DNA of 7,599 bases from Thermococcus sp. (lineage in GTDB: Archaea; Methanobacteriota_B; Thermococci; Thermococcales; Thermococcaceae): positions 1-7,599 of the forward strand of contig JALTMZ010000002.1 of the NCBI GenBank assembly GCA_027001105.1, read 5' to 3'. The notes below the pieces were generated by a model. It worked only from the letters and a program-made list of their open reading frames with translations, was not told the origin of the DNA and did not search any database. The translations under genes and the position numbers were made by a program. Shown here one piece after another: positions 1 to 5,657 of this stretch; position 1 is the stretch's first letter, and every line of letters begins with the position of its first letter.

Positions 1-664
1 TTGCTGGCAAAAGCGTTTTTATACTCTCAGTTGAAAGCTTGAAAGGTGTGAATGTTGGTTCATTTTCATATATTGGGACATAGAGAAACTTAAACCCTTT
101 ATATTCCCTGATCTCTGCTTTTCTGTTCAACCATCTCAGGCTTTCCTCACATCTGTGAAGGAACTTCCAGCCATAGGGGATGTAATCTTTATAGTCGAGC
201 TCTTCTAAAGAGTGAATTTTTGAAGGTTTTGGATGTTCTCCATCCTCAAGCGTCCTCTGAATGTAGTAAAACCGCCTTACAATCTTAAAACCATCCTTTT
301 TTGCCATTGCAATACTCTCTTTGTTGAGGAAGTAGGTGGAGAATTCCAGTGCATCTATAACACCTTTCTCTGCAAGTGTCTTCCCTTTTTGTAGCATAAA
401 GTTGTGCAAAACTCTTCCAAAGCCACGCTTTTGATAGCTGGGATGAACCCTAAGGCCTTCAAGCCAGCCGACTTTGTTGGGTAAGAGGGTGAGCTTCGCT
501 GTTCCAACAACTTTTCCCTCCAGCTCAAGCACGTAGAAGTTCCCATCTTTTAACCATGTCTCAAAAACCCGAGCGAGGTAGTCCTCACCTTCCCATGTTA
601 GCTTTGCAATCTCTTCAATGAAAGGCTTATCCTCAGCTCTTGCTTCGCGGACGATGGGATTCAT
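1..664 (-). CDS. GNAT family N-acetyltransferase, 3' end outside the window
   Basis: Probable acetyl-CoA-dependent N-acetyltransferase; the substrate is unknown. The visible 221 residues start MNPIVREARAEDKPF and run off the left edge without a stop. The GNAT fold occupies about residues 3-138. Strands around 42-60 lead into L71-R-V-H-P, followed by the acetyl-CoA pyrophosphate loop Q78-K-R-G81-F-G83-R, which matches the Q/R-x-x-G-x-G/A signature. The motif around N114-K-E-S and the later K123-D-G-F fits the family's motif B. Residues 140-221 lie beyond a normal GNAT domain and look like a C-terminal extension that I do not recognise. The ATG at 664-662 was chosen because GGTG lies six bases upstream and a TATA box sits about 36 bases upstream, giving a leader of roughly ten bases. 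It is transcribed alone, 103 bases downstream of the next gene and with its own promoter. Confidence 0.88.
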   Translation of the reverse strand, partial: MNPIVREARAEDKPFIEEIAKLTWEGEDYLARVFETWLKDGNFYVLELEGKVVGTAKLTLLPNKVGWLEGLRVHPSYQKRGFGRVLHNFMLQKGKTLAEKGVIDALEFSTYFLNKESIAMAKKDGFKIVRRFYYIQRTLEDGEHPKPSKIHSLEELDYKDYIPYGWKFLHRCEESLRWLNRKAEIREYKGFKFLYVPIYENEPTFTPFKLSTESIKTLLPA

Positions 665-695
665 TCAGTTCACCACATTAATATCCCTGTTAACC

Positions 696-708
696 CTTTT
701 AAGCTTCG
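696..708 (-). promoter_or_regulatory. BRE/TATA promoter of the left-edge acetyltransferase
   Basis: Read on the minus strand this is CGAAGCTTAAAAG, a BRE-like AGC followed by a TATA-like TTAAAAG. It lies about 36 bases before the ATG, which predicts a transcript start a few bases ahead of the ribosome binding site, as is usual in Thermococcales. The same AAGCTTAAA core recurs at two other minus-strand promoters in the window. Confidence 0.55.
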
Positions 709-740
709 TGCTCTAAAAAGCCGGAATTTTATGGTGTGTG

Positions 741-757
741 AAAAATTAAAAAAGAAT
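741..757 (-). terminator. Oligo-U terminator after the small alpha/beta protein
   Basis: On the minus strand the sequence shortly after the stop codon reads TTCTTTTTTAATTTTT, two U tracts with no strong hairpin. Euryarchaeal termination typically occurs at such U-rich stretches. It separates the 103-residue gene from the downstream acetyltransferase, which has its own promoter. Confidence 0.5.
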
Positions 758-767
758 GGTCAAGTTC

Positions 768-1079
768 TCACCTTTTAGCAGCTGAAAGTACCATTCTCCA
801 CGTCCTTACGATGTACTCCACTGTGGGCGGATAGCTCTGCACGACTTCCACTATTTCTGCATTCTTCTTGAAAGTTGGAGAACCTTCCATCAGCTTTTCA
901 AGTACCTCCTTGTTTGGCGCCTTCCAGAGAGTATAACATCCTACGTCGAAGTTGTAGCTGGCAAGGAACTCTATTCCATCTGGAAGTGCAGATAACCGCT
1001 CAAAAAAGTCGGCAGCTTCTTTTGTAGCTTTTAAAGCTTCCTCATCTGGCCAGGTATGAGTTACGAGGTACATTGGCAT
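768..1079 (-). CDS. Small conserved-looking protein, probable ferredoxin-like alpha/beta fold
   Basis: This 103-residue protein starts MPMYLVTHTW. It has no signal peptide or membrane segment, so it is probably cytosolic. The pattern is a short strand (MYLVTHTW), a long helix (about 10-29, DEEALKATKEAADFFERL), a strand and turn around G36-I-E-F-L-A-S-Y, a strand G48-C-Y-T-L-W, a second helix (about 55-65), then strand E75-I-V-E-V-V. This beta-alpha-beta-beta-alpha-beta order fits small dimeric alpha/beta-barrel proteins of the muconolactone-isomerase or DUF3303/DUF4242 kind, but no catalytic signature is visible and I assign no function. The ATG at 1079 is preferred over the in-frame GTG at 1106 because GGAGGTG sits six bases before it. 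The reading frame stays open upstream to about 1176, and the only strong TATA box lies some 147 bases away, so a longer N-terminus cannot be excluded. Confidence 0.85.
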   Translation of the reverse strand: MPMYLVTHTWPDEEALKATKEAADFFERLSALPDGIEFLASYNFDVGCYTLWKAPNKEVLEKLMEGSPTFKKNAEIVEVVQSYPPTVEYIVRTWRMVLSAAKR

Positions 1080-1085
1080 CCAAAA

Positions 1086-1092
1086 CACCTCC
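1086..1092 (-). promoter_or_regulatory. Strong ribosome binding site fixing the start at 1079
   Basis: The minus strand reads GGAGGTG-ttttgg-ATG, a near-perfect match to the archaeal anti-Shine-Dalgarno with six-base spacing. This favours the 103-residue start over the GTG at 1106. A caution: the same bases would encode Leu-Glu-Val if translation began further upstream, so the match could be fortuitous. Confidence 0.65.
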
Positions 1093-1225
1093 AAAATTTT
1101 CTCCACAATTCCACGATCAGTAGAGAGAGCATCCAGAAGAGGAGAATCATCTTGTAATTTTGTGCTCCATCTGTTTTAATACTCCCCTTCTTGTAGAACT
1201 TTTTAATTGAAAGTTGTCCTTATGG

Positions 1226-1242
1226 TATATAAAGGTTTTTTT
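1226..1242 (-). promoter_or_regulatory. Strong BRE/TATA promoter upstream of the 103-residue gene
   Basis: The minus strand reads AAAAAAACC-TTTATATA, close to the consensus Thermococcales BRE plus TATA box. Transcription should begin near 1200. That leaves a leader of about 120 bases before the ATG at 1079, unusually long for this group, but only about 30 bases before another ATG at 1170-1168, which is preceded by AAGGGGAG. Confidence 0.65.
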
Positions 1243-1304
1243 GTATTACGTATTACCTATTCGCATGTGAGTTTTACATATGACAATACATAAGGTTCCA
1301 AGAT

Positions 1305-1919
1305 TTAGCTTACCTCGATCTTAATAACATCCCAGCTCTTCCAGCCCTTATCTCCAATGGCAACTATATAGAGATAATAAGTCCCTGCTTTTTGGGCATT
1401 TATCTTGACTTGAAATTCCATGGTTTCATTGGGTTTTAAACAGAACTTCTGTGGAATAATTTTGATATCCAATCCTTCCACCTTCGTCAGTTTCCTCTGC
1501 ATGTAACTCCATGAGGACTTTGAAGCTTCCGGATCGAGGTATGCTTTCAGCGCTACGCAACCCTCATAGTAGCATGTATTTTTAGACCCGACGGCTTCTC
1601 CCACATGATATTCCTTTCCGGTAATGTTGCCCTTAACTACAGCCCTGTCTCCCTTGTGGATCATGAGCTCATTTTCACTCAGCTCAATAGAGTGCATGTT
1701 TATTTCTCCATAACCCGGGTGCAAGCACTCGGGTTCAACTCTAGAGGCATTTTCAGCTCCTCCATTAATTTCTAAAGGTGCTGATTCACTTTGAGAGTTA
1801 TTGTATTTCTCATTGTCAGCTTTCAAAGAAGTCTTCTGGTGCCTTTCGCTAATGAGCAAGCTTCCAGCTATCACTATCAAGATTAAACTCAAAAGCAGGA
1901 AGAAATGAGTAAATTTCAT
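1305..1919 (-). CDS. Membrane-anchored extracellular protein, beta-sandwich-like
   Basis: This 204-residue protein of unknown function is predicted to sit on the outer face of the membrane. Residues 5-23 form a hydrophobic signal anchor after MKFTH. There is no lipobox cysteine near its end, so it is more likely a membrane-tethered protein than a lipoprotein. Residues 27-62 are a polar Ser/Asn/Glu-rich linker. Residues 65-204 look like an Ig- or cupredoxin-like beta domain, ending in the alternating strand pattern G179-T-Y-Y-L-Y-I-V-A and W196-D-V-I-K-I-E-V. Four cysteines (65, 116, 121, 160) could form two disulfides. N-x-S/T sequons lie at N40, N57, N98 and N164. The ATG at 1919 is preceded by GGGGGCGA, a weak ribosome binding site. 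It has its own promoter and no clear U-rich terminator. No metal-binding or catalytic motif is evident. Confidence 0.88.
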   Translation of the reverse strand: MKFTHFFLLLSLILIVIAGSLLISERHQKTSLKADNEKYNNSQSESAPLEINGGAENASRVEPECLHPGYGEINMHSIELSENELMIHKGDRAVVKGNITGKEYHVGEAVGSKNTCYYEGCVALKAYLDPEASKSSWSYMQRKLTKVEGLDIKIIPQKFCLKPNETMEFQVKINAQKAGTYYLYIVAIGDKGWKSWDVIKIEVS

Positions 1920-1941
1920 GAACTCGCCCCCAATTTACTGT

Positions 1942-1965
1942 CATAGACCCTATGTCCTCACAGGA
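1942..1965. repeat. Two abutting short palindromes at the predicted transcript start
   Basis: CATAG-acc-CTATG (1942-1954) is followed directly by TCCT-cac-AGGA (1955-1965). Both are perfect short inverted repeats with three-base spacers. They fall where transcription of the membrane-anchored protein should begin, about 25-30 bases after its TATA box, a position where a repressor could block RNA polymerase. The operator role is inference. Confidence 0.35.
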
Positions 1966-1981
1966 TCATATGCTCTCAATT

Positions 1982-1996
1982 TATTTAAGCTTAATT
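1982..1996 (-). promoter_or_regulatory. Promoter of the membrane-anchored protein gene
   Basis: The minus strand reads GAATTAAGCTTAAATAA, a TATA-like TTAAATAA with an upstream AAGC. It lies about 65 bases before the ATG at 1919, so the leader would be near 40 bases. The 241-base interval 1920-2160 holds this promoter, the paired palindromes and the promoter of the divergent nucleotidyltransferase gene. I see no gene in it. Confidence 0.45.
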
Positions 1997-2108
1997 CACC
2001 GTTGTAGGAAATGAATCAAAAAGAGTAAGTCTTGAAGGAGTTTTGTTTCTAAAATGAGGGAAACTTAACAGAAAGTCCCCAAGATAAAACTCCGGGAGAA
2101 TCCTTAAA

Positions 2109-2117
2109 GTTTTTATG
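2109..2117 (+). promoter_or_regulatory. TATA-like promoter of the nucleotidyltransferase-fold gene
   Basis: CTTAAAG-TTTTTATGA gives a BRE-like and TATA-like element centred about 48 bases before the ATG at 2161. The transcript would start near 2139. The leader contains GAGGTG twice, at 2139-2144 and 2147-2152; the second has the right spacing, eight bases, to the start codon. Confidence 0.4.
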
Positions 2118-2160
2118 AACCTAAGCTATAAACTCTTTGAGGTGCTGAGGTGATTCCTAG

Positions 2161-2628
2161 ATGATTCCCCAAACCCACCTCAAAGTTCTCCGTAAGCTGT
2201 ATGAGAGGTTAAAGGACAGCGGTGTGAACTGGGTCATTACCGGGAGTCTTGGCTTTGCCCTCCAGGGCGTTCCCATTGGGCCACATTACATTGACATCCA
2301 GACTGATAAAGAAGGAGCTTATGAAATTGAGCGCCTCTTTTCTGAGTTTGTAGTGAGACCCGTAAAGTTCAGGGAGAGCGAGAGAATCCGTTCGTACTTT
2401 GGAACGCTAATAATTGATGGGATTAAAGTCGAGATAATGGGGGACATCCAGAAGAAAGTTAACAACGAATGGGAGCCTCCAGTAGACATAAACAAATACA
2501 AATGCTTTATGCAAATCGAAGGCATGAAAATCCCTGTTTTGAATTTAGAATATGAGTATCAAGCCTATCTCAAGCTGGGGAGGATTAAAAAGGCAGAGAT
2601 GTTGAAGGAATTTTTAGAGAAGAAGTAA
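2161..2628 (+). CDS. Nucleotidyltransferase-fold protein with incomplete active site
   Basis: This 155-residue cytosolic protein resembles the minimal DNA-polymerase-beta-type nucleotidyltransferases (MNT, AbiEii or aminoglycoside 2''-adenylyltransferase-like). A helix covers residues 5-20, then strand W24-V-I-T and the nucleotide-binding G28-S29, followed by helix F32-A-L-Q. The family signature hG[GS]-x(9-13)-D-h-[DE]-h would place its first aspartate at residue 43, but the sequence reads Y43-I-D45-I. The third carboxylate, E91 in K-V-E-I-M, is present. The C-terminal half contains W103-E-P-P and a closing helix rich in Lys and Glu from about residue 130. The ATG has GAGGTG eight bases upstream. 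It is convergent with the ATPase gene, whose stop is 45 bases away. No HEPN or other toxin-antitoxin partner is adjacent. Substrate and activity are unknown; it may bind nucleotides without transferring them. Confidence 0.85.
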   Translation: MIPQTHLKVLRKLYERLKDSGVNWVITGSLGFALQGVPIGPHYIDIQTDKEGAYEIERLFSEFVVRPVKFRESERIRSYFGTLIIDGIKVEIMGDIQKKVNNEWEPPVDINKYKCFMQIEGMKIPVLNLEYEYQAYLKLGRIKKAEMLKEFLEKK

Positions 2629-2646
2629 TATGTAGGCTTTAACTTA

Positions 2647-2665
2647 CATTTATTCCCTTTTATTC
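2647..2665 (+). terminator. Possible U-rich terminator of the nucleotidyltransferase gene
   Basis: ATTTATTCCCTTTTATTC lies about 20 bases after the stop, inside the 45-base convergent gap. It is pyrimidine- and U-rich without a convincing hairpin, which fits archaeal termination weakly. Confidence 0.3.
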
Positions 2666-2673
2666 GAAAACCC

Positions 2674-3966
2674 TTATTCTCTCCTCAAGAACCACTTCCA
2701 CAGGGGCACGAACTTTATCGTTTTTCCTCCATAAGTTTCAACCCCCTCGTAATCCCAGGTGACCACTGTCAAATTGCCACAATTCAAGGTTTTAGCAGCT
2801 CTTAAAAGGGCCTCTATCTCCCTCCTTTTTGTCTCTGGATCATTAACATCATAGCTCACCTGAATTAACTCCTTGACTTCAAAACCGAGTGAGACCACGA
2901 AGTCGACCTCCCCTTTGGCGTCCATCCAGTAACGGATGTCAATCCTCGGCTCCCGATAGTGCTTTCTCCTGAGGAGCTCAAGTGCTACTATGTTTTCCAT
3001 CCTGTGACCAATATCCTTAACCCCGAAGACCGTCGGGAATCCTGTATCTGCGACGTAAAGCTTGGGGATGCTCCTGAGGGACTCCACCTCGCTGAAGTGG
3101 AACCTCCTGATTGGGGTTACGAACCCTATGTCCTCGAGGTAAGAGAAGTACTCATAAACCTTACTCTTACTCAGGCTCAAACCAAGGGAGGAAAGCATAC
3201 CGTAGAGCTTTCTTATTGAAATCCTTCTTGCAAAGTTTCGGGTTATAACGCGTATGAGTCCCTTCATTGCGCCCGTTTTTTCGATTCCATACCTTTCGAT
3301 AAGATCTTTGTAGACTATCAGGTCAAGATACTCTTGAAGGGTTCTTATCTTGAGAAGGGGCGGATAATTCACTATCTCGGGAAAGCCACCGTACTCAACG
3401 TACTCTTCCAAATATCTTTTTATTCTTCCCCTTTCTGGCTCTATAAGAGGTTCTTTGAACTCAAATCCTTTAAAAACCAGGAATTCACGGAAGGATAGAG
3501 GGAAAAGTCTAAAGCTTAGGCTTCTTCCCCTCAGGGAAGTTGCTATCTCCTTTGAGAGGAGCTTTGAGGATGAGCCGGTGATAAAAATCCTCACATTCTT
3601 TCTTTCTAGTAGTCTTCTCACGAACTTCTCCCATCCTTGGACGTTCTGAACTTCGTCAAGGAAGAGATACATGAGATCAGCATCAGGGTTGTGCTTGTAG
3701 TATAACTCGACGATTTCCGATAGGTCTTTTCCTATGAGGCCTTCGAGTCTGCTGTCCTCGAAGTTGACGTAAAACAGCCGCTCTATGGGTAAACCCGTTT
3801 CCATAAGATCGAGCATTGTTTGATACAGGAGATATGTCTTTCCAGTTCTTCTAAGTCCAAAGACAACGACTGCCTGGCTCAAATTTGCAGGAAGTTCTAG
3901 TTCACGCCTTTTAACTTCTGGAATGCCGAGTTTGTGGAATTCAACAATGACCTCTTCAAGGCTCAC
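2674..3966 (-). CDS. AAA+ ATPase (AAA_14) with DUF4143-type nuclease-like C-terminus
   Basis: This 430-residue ATPase belongs to a group that is abundant in hyperthermophilic archaea; the cellular role is not established. Walker A is G37-L-R-R-T-G-K43-T44. Walker B is L101-F-L-D104-E105, and a sensor-like T130-G-S-S follows. R144-x-x-R-x-R is followed by L154-F-P-L-S-F-R-E-F-L, the usual run in AAA_14 proteins. From about residue 180 the protein is DUF4143-like, with a winged-helix-like section (about 233-285). Near the end D355, then E363-V-K365 and Q369, form a restriction-endonuclease-like D...ExK...Q arrangement, so it could bind or cleave nucleic acid. The start is GTG at 3966-3964, with GGTGGG just upstream and a TATA box 36 bases away. 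It is probably a separate unit downstream of the acetyltransferase, although no strong terminator separates them. The length is normal for the family. Confidence 0.92.
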   Translation of the reverse strand: MSLEEVIVEFHKLGIPEVKRRELELPANLSQAVVVFGLRRTGKTYLLYQTMLDLMETGLPIERLFYVNFEDSRLEGLIGKDLSEIVELYYKHNPDADLMYLFLDEVQNVQGWEKFVRRLLERKNVRIFITGSSSKLLSKEIATSLRGRSLSFRLFPLSFREFLVFKGFEFKEPLIEPERGRIKRYLEEYVEYGGFPEIVNYPPLLKIRTLQEYLDLIVYKDLIERYGIEKTGAMKGLIRVITRNFARRISIRKLYGMLSSLGLSLSKSKVYEYFSYLEDIGFVTPIRRFHFSEVESLRSIPKLYVADTGFPTVFGVKDIGHRMENIVALELLRRKHYREPRIDIRYWMDAKGEVDFVVSLGFEVKELIQVSYDVNDPETKRREIEALLRAAKTLNCGNLTVVTWDYEGVETYGGKTIKFVPLWKWFLRRE

Positions 3967-3997
3967 GCTCCCACCATTTATACTATCTAACTAGGAC

Positions 3998-4011
3998 ATA
4001 TTTAAGCTTTT
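3998..4011 (-). promoter_or_regulatory. Promoter of the AAA+ ATPase gene
   Basis: The minus strand reads AAAAAGC-TTAAATATG, a good BRE followed by a TATA box centred about 36 bases before the GTG start. The predicted leader is about ten bases. An inverted repeat abuts the BRE on the upstream side. Confidence 0.6.
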
Positions 4012-4031
4012 TGTATCACTTGGATGATACA
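4012..4031. promoter_or_regulatory. Perfect 7-bp inverted repeat, candidate regulator site
   Basis: TGTATCA-cttgga-TGATACA is a perfect inverted repeat with a six-base spacer, touching the BRE of the ATPase promoter. The half-sites resemble the Thermococcales glycolytic motif bound by TrmBL1 (TATCAC-N5-GTGATA), but here TATCA and TGATA are six rather than seven bases apart. A position upstream of the BRE is that of an activator site in the known regulon. Binding is inference. Confidence 0.45.
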
Positions 4032-4115
4032 TCAATTCACAAGTGTGTCCTCTGGGAGTTCAACTTTCTTAACCTCTGCAATCTGTTTTCATTGGATGTG
4101 ACTTCTAGGAAATTT

Positions 4116-4679
4116 TTATCCTTCAGGATTGTTGAGCTCATTTCTCCACTCTTCCCTTAAAAGCTCATATGCTAAGCTGTCTACATAACCATGCTTAGGA
4201 ATGTAGGCATGCTTTCTAAACCTCCCGACTAACTTGAATCCATTCTTTTCGAGAACTTTCTGTGAAGCCTTATTTGGCTCGTGGACAAATGTGTAGAGCT
4301 TCTCGAGGTTCATATTTTCAAATGCAAACCCACAAATTAAGGATAATGCTTCACTTGCGTAGCCTTTTCCCCAGTGCTCATTCCCAATAAAGTACCAGAT
4401 CATGGCATGTCTCGACTGCCAGTCTATTGAACCTATTCCAATGAAGCCCACAAGTTCGTTACTGCTATTTTCAACTATAGCAAAATTTACTATGCTACTT
4501 TTGTTCTTTCTCAGCTCCTCCAAAATCTCGTCAAAATCCTTCTCAAAGTAAATGTTCATTGGACTGTTAACGAAGTTCTGTATATTCCTATCGTTTACCC
4601 ATATAAGCCATTTGTCCTTGTCTTTTTCTAAACTAACAGCTAGAGATACTTTTTCACCCTTTAAGATGATAGGTCTCAT
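4116..4679 (-). CDS. RimJ/RimL-like GNAT acetyltransferase, last gene of the operon
   Basis: This 187-residue protein has the Acetyltransf_3 pattern of RimJ/RimL-type N-acetyltransferases, which transfer acetyl from acetyl-CoA to protein N-termini, amino sugars or small amines; the substrate here is unknown. Residues 2-14 form the first strand. Residues 64-84 hold the central strands (N65-F-A-I-V, V77-G-F-I-G). Strand M93-I-W-Y-F-I-G leads into the acetyl-CoA loop W103-G104-K-G106-Y-A108-S-E-A. Motif B is N136-K-A-S-Q-K-V-L-E-K-N146-G-F, and the C-terminal L169-A-Y-E-L-L is typical. The ATG at 4679 has GGAGGG five bases upstream. It overlaps the end of the propeller gene by 26 bases, so the two are probably translationally coupled in one mRNA. 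The frameshift in the propeller gene would weaken that coupling, but this gene's own strong ribosome binding site should still allow initiation. Confidence 0.92.
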   Translation of the reverse strand: MRPIILKGEKVSLAVSLEKDKDKWLIWVNDRNIQNFVNSPMNIYFEKDFDEILEELRKNKSSIVNFAIVENSSNELVGFIGIGSIDWQSRHAMIWYFIGNEHWGKGYASEALSLICGFAFENMNLEKLYTFVHEPNKASQKVLEKNGFKLVGRFRKHAYIPKHGYVDSLAYELLREEWRNELNNPEG

Positions 4680-5657
4680 AATATCCCTCCTCTAATATTC
4701 CCATATACTCTTTTCCCTCACTTTCGATCACACCAGCCACAGAAAGTCTATCTCCATCTTGCTTAACGACCTGAATCCAGCCATTCTCCCAAAGCTCTTT
4801 TTTCCAAAGAAGTTTCCCCTCTTTACTTATTTTCACCAAAACCGCTCTTCCATACAGTTCCCCTCCTACTAAAATTCCTCCTTTTACAGGCTCTAATACA
4901 ATTGCAACACCATTTCCAAAGTTCTTTTCCCACTTAATTTCATTCTCTTCGCCCAGCTTTGCAACGTAGAACTCCCTATCATGTTCGCCAGCTAAAAGAA
5001 TTCCCTTCTCAGTGCTGACGACATCAAAGACCACACCATTGACAAGAATTTTCTTTTCTAAGACTTCACCCTCGTTATTGACCTGTATGAGATTAATCTT
5101 CCAGCCATTCTCATCTTTGGAGCTTCCGATCAGCATAATACTATCATTCATTGGCACAATGTCGCCAAAGACTGCATCTTCCCATTTGCCGTAGGTTTTA
5201 GTCCACAGTGGCTCACTTCTCTCATCTGTTTTCATCAAGAAAAAGCTTCTTTTGCTGCCGTCTGAGGCTTCGCCACCTACAAGAATGCCACTTTCAACCG
5301 GAACTATCAAATATATGCACTCATTGCCCCAAATCCGGTACTTCCTCTCCCAGATTTTGTTTCCATTCCTATCTACCTTTGCAAGATAGGCTTTCCAGCT
5401 CTTCCCACCTTCTGGAGTGGCTATTCCTTCAACAGCGCCGCCTATGATATATCCATCGTTTACTTTGGCTATCGAATGCCCTCCCAGTCATTTTTGCCTC
5501 TATAAAACTTAACCCACTTAAGCCCCCCTTCATAGTTTAGCTTGAGGAGCATAATCTTGTAGTTCTCAGTCCTCACGCCCCCAATGATTAAAATGCCGTC
5601 CTCTGTAGATATCCCAGCTACTGGAACGATTTCCTTTCCGAATGTGTAGATCCTCAT
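4654..5657 (-). pseudogene. Seven-repeat beta-propeller protein, broken by a one-base frameshift
   Basis: One gene is read in two frames. The first frame runs from the ATG at 5657 for 62 codons to TAG at 5469-5471. The second frame is open from the same point to the stop at 4654. The span is 1004 bases; adding one base gives exactly 334 residues plus a stop. The join falls after D57-W-E-G and continues H61-S-I-A-K-V-N-D-G-Y. The joined protein has seven repeats of about 42-55 residues, each with a [DSKG]-G-[IY]-[LI]-x-[GA]-G-like strand at about 20, 68, 123, 172, 218, 260 and 303, mostly followed by a strand and Gly-x-x-x-W, as in seven-bladed propellers. No signal peptide is present, so it is probably a cytosolic scaffold. 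Its ATG overlaps the stop of the preceding methyltransferase (ATGA), and its end overlaps the next gene by 26 bases. A sequencing error would make it an intact gene. Confidence 0.85.
5478..5486 (-). other. Frameshift site in the propeller gene (one base missing)
   Basis: The minus strand reads GAC-TGG-GAG-GGC-ATT-CGA-TAG in the first frame. Inserting one G in the GGG at 5479-5481 gives GAG-GGG-CAT-TCG-ATA, Glu-Gly-His-Ser-Ile, which continues into the open second frame. Insertion in the neighbouring GGG (5483-5485) works equally well. Confidence 0.8.

Noticed and set aside
355..546. 63-residue minus-strand reading frame
   Set aside because: It overlaps the acetyltransferase in another frame and has an unstructured, Ser/Leu-rich composition with no motif.
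768..1106. GTG start at 1106 for the small alpha/beta protein
   Set aside because: No ribosome binding site precedes it, whereas GGAGGTG stands six bases before the ATG at 1079.
2161..2628. Toxin-antitoxin module of the MNT/HEPN or AbiE type
   Set aside because: Only the nucleotidyltransferase fold is present; there is no adjacent HEPN or AbiEi-like partner on the same strand.
2959..3219. 86-residue plus-strand reading frame
   Set aside because: Antisense to the C-terminal half of the ATPase, with no promoter or recognisable domain.
4012..4031. Hairpin terminator of the acetyltransferase
   Set aside because: The stem is short, no U tract follows on the minus strand, and it abuts a clear BRE, so a regulatory site is more likely.
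4654..5310. Separate protein starting at TTG 5310
   Set aside because: The same frame is open back to about 5484 with two propeller repeats; the TTG is internal to one longer gene.
5469..5657. Independent 62-residue gene
   Set aside because: It is one propeller blade ending abruptly at a shift; the sequence continues in the next frame with the same repeat pattern.
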